A stretch of 64,000 nucleotides of DNA from Streptomyces sclerotialus (GCF_040907265.1 NZ_JBFOHP010000002.1:806001-870000), one strand, 5' to 3'; positions 20,663 through 29,325 are shown, numbered from the stretch's first letter. A program made the numbers and translations. The notes: generated by a model not told the origin, from the sequence alone.

Positions 20663-20767
20663 CTTGAGCCTCCGTGCGTGTTCGGGAGCGGGACGGTGCG
20701 AGGGGGTGGGTGGTTCGCGGCAGGGGGACGCGTACGGCGGGCTCCGCGCGAGCCGCCGCGGGTGCCT

Positions 20768-20791
20768 CGGCGGGGTTTCCGGCGGGGTTTC
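20768..20791. repeat. Perfect tandem 12-bp direct repeat upstream of the NRPS operon
   Basis: CGGCGGGGTTTC occurs twice head to tail, 106-129 bp upstream of the GTG at 20662. SARP regulators bind short direct repeats near promoters, usually with 11-bp periodicity, so a SARP site is possible but the 12-bp period is not ideal. Confidence 0.45.
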
Positions 20792-20803
20792 CTCGTACGG
20801 GGC

Positions 20804-20829
20804 GAGTGGGTGCCGGCCGGCACCCACTC
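20804..20829. terminator. Perfect 26-bp palindrome downstream of the MFS gene
   Basis: Bases 20804-20816 are fully complementary to 20817-20829 (GAGTGGGTGCCGG and its complement). It lies 27 bp past the MFS transporter stop at 20856 in the direction of transcription and before the NRPS operon. A terminator is the best reading. A symmetric operator is possible. Confidence 0.65.
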
Positions 20830-20855
20830 CCCCAAGGGCGTCGCGCGTCGGGCGG

Positions 20856-22154
20856 TCAGGCGGTGATCTTGGCGTTGTCCTCGTGGCCGCCCGTGGTGGC
20901 GGCCGCCGCGGCGGTCTTCTCCTCGGGCGTGTCGCCGCCCGGCATGTCCTTGATCCGGGCGACCGGCCCGGCCAGCAGGGTCAGACCGCCGAGGACGGCG
21001 ATCGCGCCGGCCACCGCGAGGCCCGCGGTGAGGCCGATCGCCTCGCCCAGCGCGCCGCCCGCGAAGTAGCCGAGCGACAGGGCGCCGTACACCGCGGCGA
21101 GCGCGGAACCGCTGACGCGGCCCATCTGCTCGTTCGGGGTGACCCCCTGCACCAGGCTCAGGACGTGGATGTCGAACATCGGCGAGACGAATCCGATGAC
21201 GGCCTGGACCACGATCAGCCCGATGAACCCGGCGGCCGCGCCGCCCGTCGGCACCAGGATGTAGCCGGCGCCGAGCACGACGGCGGTCAGCACCAGGGTG
21301 CGGCCGAGCGTGAGCCCCTTGGCGACCTGCTCGGAGAGGACCGCGCCGACGATCACGAAGACCGACATCACGGCGAAGGCCGCGCCGACCTGGCCGGGGC
21401 TCAGGTGCAGCGTCTTGTACGCGTACACCACCAGCAGCGCGTCACCCATCGCGGCACCGAGGTTGACCACGACGTTGGCGGTGAACAGGCCGCGCAGGAT
21501 CGGGTTGCCGAAGAGGGTGCGCAGGCCCTCCTTCATCTCGGCCTTGGCGGAGGCCTTGCGCTCCTCGGTCCGCTCACGGGTGTCGCGGTGGCGGATGACG
21601 AGCAGCGCGATCAGCGAGACCAGGAAGGTGAACGCGTCCGCCGTGATGGCGCGCGCGGCGCCGAGCAGCTGGATCAGCGCACCGCCGGCACCGGCGCCGA
21701 CGGCCTCGGCGACGCTGCGGCTGATCTGCAGTTTGGTGTTGCCCTCGACGAGGTTCTCGGTACCGATCAGCTGTGGCAGCCAGGACTGGTAGGAGACCTC
21801 GAAGAAGGTGGTGAGACAGCCGGTGACGGCCGCCACGAGGTAGACGTGGGTCATGCTGACGGAGTCGAGGGCGAACGCCAGCGGGATCGTACCCAGGGCG
21901 AGGAAGCGCCCCAGGTCGGCCACGATCATGACCATGCGGCGCGAGACCCGGTCCGCCACGAGACCGGCGACCGGCGCCAGCAGCACGAAGGGGAGGAAGC
22001 GCAGCGCGCCGAGCACGCCGACCTCGAATGCTCCGCCGCCGAGAACCACGACCGCGAGGGTGGGGAGCGCGAGCAGCGAGATCTTGTCGCCGAAATTGCT
22101 GACGGTCTGCCCGAACCAGAGTCGATTGAAATCGGAATGCCGACCGAGTGCCAT
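20856..22154 (-). CDS. MFS transporter, predicted product exporter
   Basis: The 432-residue integral membrane protein has about 12 hydrophobic segments and belongs to the DHA3-like MFS drug-exporter group. The N-terminal FNRLWFGQTVSNFGDKIS segment is typical of that group, and the loop after TM2 carries ADRVSRRMVMIVADLGR. The middle loop (about 190-215) is charged and the C-terminus is hydrophilic. It stands alone between the two minus-strand biosynthetic operons, with a palindrome just after it. Placement in the cluster suggests export of, or resistance to, the peptide. Substrate is not predictable from sequence. Confidence 0.88.
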   Translation of the reverse strand: MALGRHSDFNRLWFGQTVSNFGDKISLLALPTLAVVVLGGGAFEVGVLGALRFLPFVLLAPVAGLVADRVSRRMVMIVADLGRFLALGTIPLAFALDSVSMTHVYLVAAVTGCLTTFFEVSYQSWLPQLIGTENLVEGNTKLQISRSVAEAVGAGAGGALIQLLGAARAITADAFTFLVSLIALLVIRHRDTRERTEERKASAKAEMKEGLRTLFGNPILRGLFTANVVVNLGAAMGDALLVVYAYKTLHLSPGQVGAAFAVMSVFVIVGAVLSEQVAKGLTLGRTLVLTAVVLGAGYILVPTGGAAAGFIGLIVVQAVIGFVSPMFDIHVLSLVQGVTPNEQMGRVSGSALAAVYGALSLGYFAGGALGEAIGLTAGLAVAGAIAVLGGLTLLAGPVARIKDMPGGDTPEEKTAAAAATTGGHEDNAKITA

Positions 22155-22243
22155 GGAGACGCCCTTTTCTGTGGGGGACGGAATTGTCGGACGGCTCCGA
22201 AATTATGCGGCGGGGGTTAGCGGCCGGTTATGAATCCGGGGGA

Positions 22244-23305
22244 CTATAGGCCGGCTGTAGACAGCGGATGAGAAGCGGCGTAGAAACGCGTGATGTCCGC
22301 GCTCTCGCGGGCGATGCCGGCGGCCACTTCCGGGTCCCAGGGCGCGTCCCCGGGGAAGGGTTCGGCCGTCACCGCTCCCCCGCGCCGGCCGCGCGTCCAG
22401 GTGCCCACCGCCAGGCCGTCGACCATGACGGTGGCCCGGATCTGGCCGCCGCCGGGCCACACCACACGCTCGTGCGCGGCGGGCACGGACAGTTCCCGGC
22501 TGCGGTATCCGACCAGGTAGTTGTCGTAGGCGGGCAGCAGCCGTACGTCGGGCCCGGCGCAGTCGGCGGGGGTGGCCGGTCCGGGGGCGGGTGCGGCGGC
22601 CCAGGCGTTCCGGCACGTCCCGATCCTCAGCCCGGACCAGTGCGCGAAGTCCTCCACCGTCGCGGGCCCGTGGGCGGCGCGGTAGCGGCGGGCGAGTTCG
22701 GTCTCGGCGGCCGCTCCGGTGAACGGGAGCGGGCCGGTGGCGGGCAGCCAGTCGTCGAGGAGGACGAAGGTGGCCTCCCCGTCGCGCTGCGGTCCGTGGC
22801 AGATCCGGCCGGCCAGCGCCGCCCGGCGGATCAGGTGGAAGGCGGCCTGGCCCTTCGGGGGCACGCCGAGGGTGGTGAGCCGGTCGGTGAGTTCGGGACG
22901 GGTCAGCGGCCCCTCGCCGTCGACGGCGTCGGCGATGAGCCGTTCCGCGCGCTCGCACAGCGCCTCGTCCAGGCCGAGTTCGCGCAGCCGGCGGGCGGCG
23001 AGCGCGAGGTGTACCGGGCCGAAGAGCGCGAGCAGCCAGCGGGCGTCGGCGGCCGGCACGTACTGCAGGGTGCCGCGCATGAACCAGCCGCGTACGACGC
23101 TGCGGTCGGTGTCGGTGGCCTGCCGTACCGCTTCGGCGGTCAGCCCACGGGCCCGTACCCGCAGTCCGAGCGCCGCGGCGGTCAGGTCCTGCGCCTGGAC
23201 GGCGAGGACCCGGTCGAGCACGGCGGCGGCCGACGGTTCCCGGTGTCCGCCGCCGATCGCCTGTGCCTCTGCCCTGAGCAGCCGGTCGGTCGTTCCTTGT
23301 GCCAC
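22244..23305 (-). CDS. Winged-helix AlkZ/YcaQ-like protein, possible DNA glycosylase
   Basis: The 353-residue protein fits the HTH_42 winged-helix family (PF06224) that includes the AlkZ/AZL DNA glycosylases. The N-terminal AVLAVQAQDLTAAALGLRVR region contains a Q-A-Q triad; AlkZ enzymes use a QxQ motif as catalytic residues. Later landmarks are WFMRGTLQYVPAADARW and LLPAYDNYLVGYRSR, both typical of the family. Some members sit in clusters for DNA-alkylating antibiotics (azinomycin) and give self-resistance by excising adducts. The gene starts at a GTG 12 nt after the PPTase stop and is the last of the operon. The family is common in Streptomyces, so a housekeeping role is possible. Confidence 0.75.
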   Translation of the reverse strand: MAQGTTDRLLRAEAQAIGGGHREPSAAAVLDRVLAVQAQDLTAAALGLRVRARGLTAEAVRQATDTDRSVVRGWFMRGTLQYVPAADARWLLALFGPVHLALAARRLRELGLDEALCERAERLIADAVDGEGPLTRPELTDRLTTLGVPPKGQAAFHLIRRAALAGRICHGPQRDGEATFVLLDDWLPATGPLPFTGAAAETELARRYRAAHGPATVEDFAHWSGLRIGTCRNAWAAAPAPGPATPADCAGPDVRLLPAYDNYLVGYRSRELSVPAAHERVVWPGGGQIRATVMVDGLAVGTWTRGRRGGAVTAEPFPGDAPWDPEVAAGIARESADITRFYAASHPLSTAGL

Positions 23306-23317
23306 GTGTCCCGTCTT

Positions 23318-23962
23318 TCAGTCGAGCAGCGTCAGCCGCATGTCCTCTTGCGCCGCCACGCAGCCGACGGCGTCCCCGGCGGCCCAGTCCGTCAGCCGCC
23401 AGGCACCCCACCGGGGCGGTTCCTGTCCGTACACCGGAAGGTCGAGGCGGCTCAGCTCGTCGAGCGTAGCCACCCCGACCTTGACCAGTGACTCCTTCCG
23501 GACCCACTGGCGGAGGAAGGCGCGCAGCGGCCGGTCGTGCCGCCGCAGCGCCGCCAGTTCCCGTTCCGTGCACGCCCGGTGGGCGACCCGCCAGTCCAGC
23601 GGGCCGCCCGGGTCGGTCTCCAGGTCGATGCCGACGGGGCCGGGAGCCGCGGCGGCGGCGACCCGGCCCCGGGTGTGCGTGAGGCTCACGCCGAGGTCCG
23701 GTGCCTCGGCGAGCCGGGGCCGGCCGTGCGGCCGGGCGCACTCCCCGCAGCGCTGTACCACGGTGAGGGTGTGCGCCGGGCGGCCGAGGAGCCGCCCGGC
23801 GCAGAGCCGGACCAGGGCGTGGGCGGCCAGGAAGTCGTCCCGGTCGCCGGGTGACCGGAAGGCGTCGGCCCGCGCCAGTTCGGCAGGGGTCAGCAGGTCG
23901 CGGGCCGCACCGGCCGCCGCGAGCACCGCTCCGGTCCGCCCGGCCAGCGCCACCCCGCCCAT
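23318..23962 (-). CDS. Sfp-type 4'-phosphopantetheinyl transferase
   Basis: The 214-residue protein transfers phosphopantetheine from CoA to carrier-domain serines. The two family motifs are present: PVGIDLE (Mg-binding Asp and Glu) and WVRKESLVK (Trp-x-x-Lys-Glu-x-x-x-Lys). The N-terminal RCGECARPHGRP segment is typical of the Sfp group. The ATG at 23962 overlaps the stop of the A-T-Cy-MT NRPS gene by one base. It probably activates all carrier domains of this cluster: the Cy-A-T, C-A-T, C-A-T-TE, A-T-Cy-MT and A-T proteins. Confidence 0.93.
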   Translation of the reverse strand: MGGVALAGRTGAVLAAAGAARDLLTPAELARADAFRSPGDRDDFLAAHALVRLCAGRLLGRPAHTLTVVQRCGECARPHGRPRLAEAPDLGVSLTHTRGRVAAAAAPGPVGIDLETDPGGPLDWRVAHRACTERELAALRRHDRPLRAFLRQWVRKESLVKVGVATLDELSRLDLPVYGQEPPRWGAWRLTDWAAGDAVGCVAAQEDMRLTLLD

Positions 23963-26900
23963 CAGCGCTTGCGGCGCAGCACCGCGTAGTAGCCGGGCAG
24001 CCGCAGCGCATCGGAGTCCGACCGCGGGTCGATGGCGTGCAGTTCGATCGCCTCGTCGTCGACGACCTCCCAGTCCGGCTCGGGGAAGGCCTCGGCCAGT
24101 TCGGGGCGGGTGAAGCGGTGCGAGTGCCGGACCCCGGCCGCCTCCAGCGGCCCGACCAGGTCCTCGGCCCGGCCGCGCTTGCCGCCGACGAAGCCGAGGT
24201 ATCCGAAGGAGTTGCTGGAATAGTCGGGCTCGTGCACGATCAGCGTCCCGCCGGGGCCGAGCAGCCGGCCGGCGACGGCGGCGAGCCGGGCCCGCGCCGC
24301 GCCGTCCAGGACGTGGAAGACCCCGCGGACGAAGATGTTGTACGGGCCCTCACCCAGTTCGGCGGCCTGCTCGGCGTCGGTCATGTCGAGCGCCAGGTAG
24401 TCGACGTTCGAGAGTTCCCCGCCGCGTTCGGCGGCCTCGCGCCGGGCGTGCTCGATCGCGCTGGCGGAGACGTCGACACCGACGACGCGCGGGTAGCGCG
24501 GGGCGAGTTCGCGGCTGTAGCGGCCGTTGCCGCAGCCCAGGTCGATGACCGGGAGGCGGGGGTCGAAGTGGCGCGCGGCCTGGCCGAGCAGCCAGTGGAA
24601 CTCCTCGCCGCTGTCGGCGTCCCAGATCACGTCGCCGCCCCGGCCCGTCCGCTCGATCCCGGCCCAGTAGCGCTCCCACGCGTCGCCGGTGTCGCGCTCC
24701 TCGGCCTGTTCCGGCGCGGTCTCCTCGCCGGGCGGTGGCGAGCAGCGCTCCCAGACCTCCTCGTCGCCCAGCGCCTCCAGGAGGGTGACGAACTCGGTGA
24801 ACATCGCGTCGATCAGGCCGTCGGGGTAGACGGCGGGCAGGAAGTCCCAGTTGAAGGTGAGGCCGCCGGCCTTCTCGAAGACCTGGAAGTCCAGCGAGAC
24901 CTGCGGCGTCTGGGAGATGCCGTAGACCGGGACGCCGAGTTCGGTCTCCGCGTACTGCGGCGGGTGACCGGCGAGGCTGGTCATCACGACCGGCATGGCG
25001 GGCGCGAGCGAGCCGCGCAGCTTGGTCAGTTCGCGCAGCACCTGCACGCCGCTGAAGTAGCGGTGCTCCAGGTCGGCCCACAGCCGCCGCTGGAGGTCGC
25101 GGGCGCGCCCCGCGAAGGTGTTCTCGCGCTGTTCGACGGCGAGCAGCAGTGTGGTGGTGGTGTCCGCGAGCAGCGCGTTGACCTGCGGGTGCAGCGGCAG
25201 CCTGTTGAACAGCGGGAAGTTGACGGTGAACCGGGACTGTCCGGCGGCCCTGCCCAGTACCTCGGCGTACGCGGCGGCCAGCACGCCGGAGGGCGTCACC
25301 TCGCGGGCGTGCGCCCGCTCCTGGATGCGGGTCCACAGCGCGGCGTCCACGACGTGGCTGCGCCGCTCGAAGCGGACGGGCAGTTCGGGCGCGTCGGCGG
25401 GGCGCTCGGGCAGCTGGGGGGCGGGCGGGAGGGTGGCGAGCCGGTCGCGCCAGTACCACTCGGAGCGGCGGTAGAGCTCGCTGTCGCGCAGCGAACTGCC
25501 GACGGCGAGCACGTAGTCGCGGAAGGTCAGTTCCAGCGGCGCGGGGTCGGCGTCCGGCTCGGTGTAGAAGGTGACCAGGTCCGGGACGAGGACCTGGAAG
25601 TAGCTCCAGGCGTCGGCGACCAGGAAGTCCAGCGAGAGGTGGATGCGGGCCCGGCCGCCGCCGAGCAGGCTGATCCGTACGTCGAACAGCGGCCAGCTGT
25701 CGGCGTCCAGCACCTGGTGGGACAGCCGCTCGCGCAGCGCGGCGAGCTCCGTCTCGCGGGCTGCTTCGTCCAGGCCGCCGAGGTCGGTGACCGGGATGTC
25801 GTACGCGGGGATCTCCTCGTACACCTGCTGGGTGCCGTCGGGCAGGATGCGGGTGCGCAGTGCGTCGTGGCGCTCGACGAGCCGGTGCCAGGCGCGGGTG
25901 AAGCGGGGGACGTCCAGCTGCTCGCTCTCCCACTCGAAGTAGCCGTGGCAGCCCACGTTGCCCAGCTCGACGAGGCCGCCGCGCCCGATCCACAGGGCCT
26001 GCTGGCTCTCGGTGAGCGGGAAGGGCGCGAAGCGCCGGTCCGGGTCGGGGACGATGGCCGGCAGTCCGCCGAAGTCGCCGCGTCCGCCGGATCTTTCGGT
26101 GGTGAGGAGGGCGGCGAGTTCGGCGACGGTCGGGCAGCCGGAGAGGTCGGAGAGGCTGAGCTCGGCGCCGTACCGGCGGCGGATCTCGTCGATCAGCTGG
26201 AAGGCGAGCAGCGAATGCCCGCCCAGCTCGAAGAAGTTGTCGTGGATGCCGATGCCGTCGGTGCGGAAGGCCTCGCACCACAGGCGGGCGAGGGAGTCCT
26301 CGACCTCGTTGCGCGGCGCTTCGTATCCCGCCTGCGCGGCACCGTCCTTGATGTCGGCGGGCTCGGGCAGCCGCCGGCGGTCGACCTTGCCGTTGGGCAG
26401 CCGCGGCAGTTCGGGGAGGACGACGATCGCGCCGGGCACCATGTAGTACGGCAGGGTGCGGGCGACCTCGGCGCGTACGGTGCCGGAGTCGGGTGCCGCG
26501 CCCTGCTCGGGCGCCACGTAGGCGAGGAGCCGTTTGTCGTTCGGGCCGCGCTCCTGGGTGACGACGACGGCCTCGGCGATGCCGTCGAGGCGCGCCACGT
26601 GCGTCTCGACCTCGCCCAGTTCGACCCGGAAGCCGCGGATCTTCACCTGGGAGTCGGCGCGGCCGAGGAGTTCGACGGCGCCGTCCTCGCGGCGGCGGGC
26701 CAGGTCACCGGTGTCGTAGAGCACCGGGTGCGGGTCGCCGTCGACGACGTTGGGGCGGAACGCCGCGGCGGTCAGTTCCGGTCTGCCGTGGTACCCGGCG
26801 GCGAGTCCGGCGCCCGACACGTGCAGCCGGCCGACCTCGCCGTCGGCCACCGGGCGGTCCGCGTCGTCGAGGAGGTGGACGCGGAGGTTGGCGATGGGCA

Positions 26901-27912
26901 CCCCGACCGGTACCTGCCGGGTCGCGCGGATCTCCGCCGGGGTGGCCGGGCTGGTGAAGTCGATGCCGGCGCCCAGGTCGAGGCAGGAGAGCACGTTGGT
27001 GGTCTCGGTGGTGCCGTACGTCATCACCACCCGGAACGGGGTGTCGGTGAGCGGCCAGCTGTGCACCCGTTCGGCCGTGGTCACCATGATCCGCAGCGCC
27101 GTGTCCGCGGGCCATGCGAGACCCCAGACAGGCTCGGCGAGCGCGGCCACCAGCATGGTGTGGGTGATCCGCTCCCGGACCAGCCAGTCGCGGATCTGGT
27201 CGGGGGTCTGGGCCTGGCCGGCCTCGGGGATGTGGATCGCGGCGCCTGTCGGGAGGTAGGCCAGCCACTCCATGATCTGTACGGCGAATCCGGGGGTGGA
27301 CATCCACGAGGCGCGGTCCCCCGGGCGTACCCCGTAGGCGCGCCGGGTCCAGTGCACCAGGTTGGTGAGCGCCCCGTGCCGCTCCAGGACGGCCTTGGGG
27401 GTGCCGGTGGAGCCGGAGGTGTAGATCAGGTGGCTGATGGTGTCGGGCCCGGTGGGCACGCCGGCGGGTGTCGCGGGCTGCCCGTGGCCGGCGGTGGCGA
27501 CCTCGGCGTGCGCCACTCCCGCGGGTATCCGCGCGGTGAGCTCGGCGGGGGTGAGGACGAGGAGGGGCCCGGCGTCGCCGATCATCGCGGCGAGCCGGTC
27601 GTCGGGGTTGACCGGGTCGAGCGCGACGATCGCGGCACCGGTCTTCAGGATGGCGAGCGAGCCGATCACGTAGTCGGCACCGCGCGGGTAGCACAGTCCG
27701 ACCCGCTCGCCGGGCCGCGCGCCGCGGCCGATCAGCGCGTGCGCCAGGCGGTTGGTGGCGGCCTCCAGTTCCGCGTACGTCCAGGAGCGGTCGCCCTGCA
27801 CCAGGGCGGGGGCGTGCGGGGTGCGGGCGGTCTGCTCGGCGAGCAGTTCCGGGTAGCCCGTCGCGGGGAACGGGGTGTCCGTACGGTTGAGGTCGAGGAG
27901 TGCGGTGGTCAC
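23962..27912 (-). CDS. NRPS A-T-Cy-methyltransferase; predicted aryl-acid loading protein
   Basis: The 1316-residue protein has an unusual order: adenylation (about 20-500; [16 protein letters not shown]), carrier (about 525-600; LGGHS, Ser567), heterocyclization (about 625-1045; DxxxxDxxS as Asp762, Asp767, Ser770) and a C-terminal class I methyltransferase (about 1070-1316; SAM motif VIDLGCGNG near 1122-1130). There is no N-terminal C domain, so it starts a chain. In the A domain the residue matching Asp235 is Ala210 (PGFAVQIMEW), so no salt bridge to an alpha-amino group is possible; this fits an aryl or other non-amino carboxylate, here probably a chloroindole-3-carboxylate. The GTG at 27912 overlaps the P450 stop (GTGA) with AGGAGC and AAAGGG upstream. 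The methylated group (O, N or C) is unknown. Confidence 0.92.
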   Translation of the reverse strand: MTTALLDLNRTDTPFPATGYPELLAEQTARTPHAPALVQGDRSWTYAELEAATNRLAHALIGRGARPGERVGLCYPRGADYVIGSLAILKTGAAIVALDPVNPDDRLAAMIGDAGPLLVLTPAELTARIPAGVAHAEVATAGHGQPATPAGVPTGPDTISHLIYTSGSTGTPKAVLERHGALTNLVHWTRRAYGVRPGDRASWMSTPGFAVQIMEWLAYLPTGAAIHIPEAGQAQTPDQIRDWLVRERITHTMLVAALAEPVWGLAWPADTALRIMVTTAERVHSWPLTDTPFRVVMTYGTTETTNVLSCLDLGAGIDFTSPATPAEIRATRQVPVGVPIANLRVHLLDDADRPVADGEVGRLHVSGAGLAAGYHGRPELTAAAFRPNVVDGDPHPVLYDTGDLARRREDGAVELLGRADSQVKIRGFRVELGEVETHVARLDGIAEAVVVTQERGPNDKRLLAYVAPEQGAAPDSGTVRAEVARTLPYYMVPGAIVVLPELPRLPNGKVDRRRLPEPADIKDGAAQAGYEAPRNEVEDSLARLWCEAFRTDGIGIHDNFFELGGHSLLAFQLIDEIRRRYGAELSLSDLSGCPTVAELAALLTTERSGGRGDFGGLPAIVPDPDRRFAPFPLTESQQALWIGRGGLVELGNVGCHGYFEWESEQLDVPRFTRAWHRLVERHDALRTRILPDGTQQVYEEIPAYDIPVTDLGGLDEAARETELAALRERLSHQVLDADSWPLFDVRISLLGGGRARIHLSLDFLVADAWSYFQVLVPDLVTFYTEPDADPAPLELTFRDYVLAVGSSLRDSELYRRSEWYWRDRLATLPPAPQLPERPADAPELPVRFERRSHVVDAALWTRIQERAHAREVTPSGVLAAAYAEVLGRAAGQSRFTVNFPLFNRLPLHPQVNALLADTTTTLLLAVEQRENTFAGRARDLQRRLWADLEHRYFSGVQVLRELTKLRGSLAPAMPVVMTSLAGHPPQYAETELGVPVYGISQTPQVSLDFQVFEKAGGLTFNWDFLPAVYPDGLIDAMFTEFVTLLEALGDEEVWERCSPPPGEETAPEQAEERDTGDAWERYWAGIERTGRGGDVIWDADSGEEFHWLLGQAARHFDPRLPVIDLGCGNGRYSRELAPRYPRVVGVDVSASAIEHARREAAERGGELSNVDYLALDMTDAEQAAELGEGPYNIFVRGVFHVLDGAARARLAAVAGRLLGPGGTLIVHEPDYSSNSFGYLGFVGGKRGRAEDLVGPLEAAGVRHSHRFTRPELAEAFPEPDWEVVDDEAIELHAIDPRSDSDALRLPGYYAVLRRKR

Positions 27913-29135
27913 AGCGCGGCCCTTTCTGCTCCTGTGAAGGCTCGGCTGCGCAGCAGCCGCACCGGGAGGCTCTTGATGCCCCAGGTGAAATTGGACGAGT
28001 TGAAGACGGCGGGATCGGTGAGTTCGAAGCCGTCGAGCACGGCGAGCATCTCGGTGAGCAGGGCACCGAGTTCGAAGCGGGCGAGGCGGGCGCCGAGGCA
28101 GAGATGGCGTCCGTGGCCGAAGGCGACGTGCCGGTTCGGGCGGCGGTCGACCCGGAAGCTGTGCGGGTCGGTGAAGACGTCCTCGTCCCGGTTGGCCGAG
28201 ACGTTCCAGAGGGTCACCCGGTCGCCCGCCGCGACGGGCACCCCGTTGATCTCGGTGTCGCGCACGGCGGTGCGCAGCGCGTGCACGCCGGGGGTGGTCC
28301 AGCGCAGGATCTCCTCGACCGCCGGTGCGATGCCCTCGGGGCCGAGGCGGCGCAGCAGCTCCCACTGCTCCGGCTGCCGGGCGAACTGGTGCACGGCGCC
28401 GGCGGCGGAGTAGCGGGTGGTCTCGTTGGCCCCGGAGAGGACGCCGTTGCAGTTGAAGACGATCTCTTCGTCACTTAGCGGGCGGGCGGTGCCGTCGCCC
28501 TCGTCGACGAGGGTGTCGTGGGCGATCTGGCTGATCAGGTCGGCTCCGGGGCGGGCCCGGCGCTCGGCGAGCAGTTCGATGAAGTAGAGGAAGATCTCCG
28601 AGTGCGCGTTGCTGCGCACCGTCTCGTCCGGGGAGTCGAAGGCGTCGGTGGTCAGCGCCCCGATCCACGCCCAGTCGGCGCGCGGGATGCCCATCATGGC
28701 GCAGACCACCCGGTTGGGGAGCTGCTTGGCGAGGTCGATGAAGTCCAGCTCGCCGCGCTCGGCCGCCTCGGTCACCAGCTCCCCGACGACCGTCTCGACC
28801 AGGGACTCCAGCCGGGGCATCTGCTGGGGACCGAAGGCCTGGGACAGCGCGCGCTTGAGCCGGGTGTGGTGCGGTACGTCGGAGACGATCAGCATGCGCT
28901 GGGCGACGGCCGCCACGGCCGCCGGCTCGCTGCCGAGCCGCATGCCCCGCGCGGAGCTGAAGGTGTCGCTGTCCGCGTACACCCGCATGATGTCGCGGTG
29001 CTTGCTGAGCACCCAGAAGCCCTCGCCGCCGGGCTCGGGGTGCCGGTGGACGGGCGCGTTGGCGCGCAGCCAGGTGAAGGCGGACCAGAAGTCGTTGCGG
29101 CCGAAGGGGGCCGGGTCGAGCAGATCGATCCGCAT
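27909..29135 (-). CDS. Cytochrome P450, predicted carrier-bound tryptophan beta-hydroxylase
   Basis: The 408-residue soluble bacterial P450 has the heme ligand Cys346 in FGHGRHLCLG, an I-helix SGANETT and an EEILRW K-helix. It is flanked by an MbtH gene, a type II thioesterase and an A-T didomain. This set is the known cassette for beta-hydroxylating an aminoacyl-S-carrier (NikP1/NikQ and NovH/NovI for His and Tyr). With a tryptophan halogenase and a threonine-aldolase homologue in the cluster, the inferred substrate is (chloro)tryptophanyl-S-carrier. A ring hydroxylation is the main alternative. The start ATG is 1 nt from the MbtH stop, and its stop overlaps the next NRPS start. Confidence 0.9.
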   Translation of the reverse strand: MRIDLLDPAPFGRNDFWSAFTWLRANAPVHRHPEPGGEGFWVLSKHRDIMRVYADSDTFSSARGMRLGSEPAAVAAVAQRMLIVSDVPHHTRLKRALSQAFGPQQMPRLESLVETVVGELVTEAAERGELDFIDLAKQLPNRVVCAMMGIPRADWAWIGALTTDAFDSPDETVRSNAHSEIFLYFIELLAERRARPGADLISQIAHDTLVDEGDGTARPLSDEEIVFNCNGVLSGANETTRYSAAGAVHQFARQPEQWELLRRLGPEGIAPAVEEILRWTTPGVHALRTAVRDTEINGVPVAAGDRVTLWNVSANRDEDVFTDPHSFRVDRRPNRHVAFGHGRHLCLGARLARFELGALLTEMLAVLDGFELTDPAVFNSSNFTWGIKSLPVRLLRSRAFTGAERAAL

Positions 29136-29136
29136 C

Positions 29137-29325
29137 TCAGGCTCCTTCGCGTGCGCGGAGGCTCAGCGGACGGGTGTCGGTCCAGTGCGCGTCCACGTGG
29201 GCCGCGCACTCGTCCTCGGTGCCGGTGAACCCGGCCGGCGCCCAGCCGTCCGGCAGCTCGCGCGCCGCCGGGTACAGGGCGTACTGCTCCTCGTGGTTGA
29301 CCAGGACCTGGTAGGTGGTGGGCAC
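29137..29325 (-). CDS. MbtH-like protein
   Basis: The 62-residue protein is a small chaperone-like partner of adenylation domains. The family signature is mostly intact: NHEEQYALYP near the start, ELPDGW in the middle and WTDTRPLSLR at the end. The consensus N-x-E-x-Q-x-S-x-W-P has Ala for Ser and Tyr for Trp here. The start is a GTG at 29325, 39 nt after the thioesterase stop. It lies beside the A-T didomain genes and may also serve the other NRPS proteins, since it is the only MbtH gene in the window. Confidence 0.92.
   Translation of the reverse strand: MPTTYQVLVNHEEQYALYPAARELPDGWAPAGFTGTEDECAAHVDAHWTDTRPLSLRAREGA

Noticed and set aside
16601..20866. A 1421-codon plus-strand open frame opposite the C-A-T-TE gene
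   Set aside because: Antisense shadow of an NRPS gene; no domain motif, Gly/Val/Arg-rich composition.
23851..28413. A 1520-codon open frame on the plus strand opposite the A-T-Cy-MT and P450 genes
   Set aside because: It is antisense to genes with intact domain motifs and typical starts. High-GC codon bias makes long open frames on the opposite strand; the sequence has Gly/Ala/Arg-rich low-complexity and no recognisable domain.
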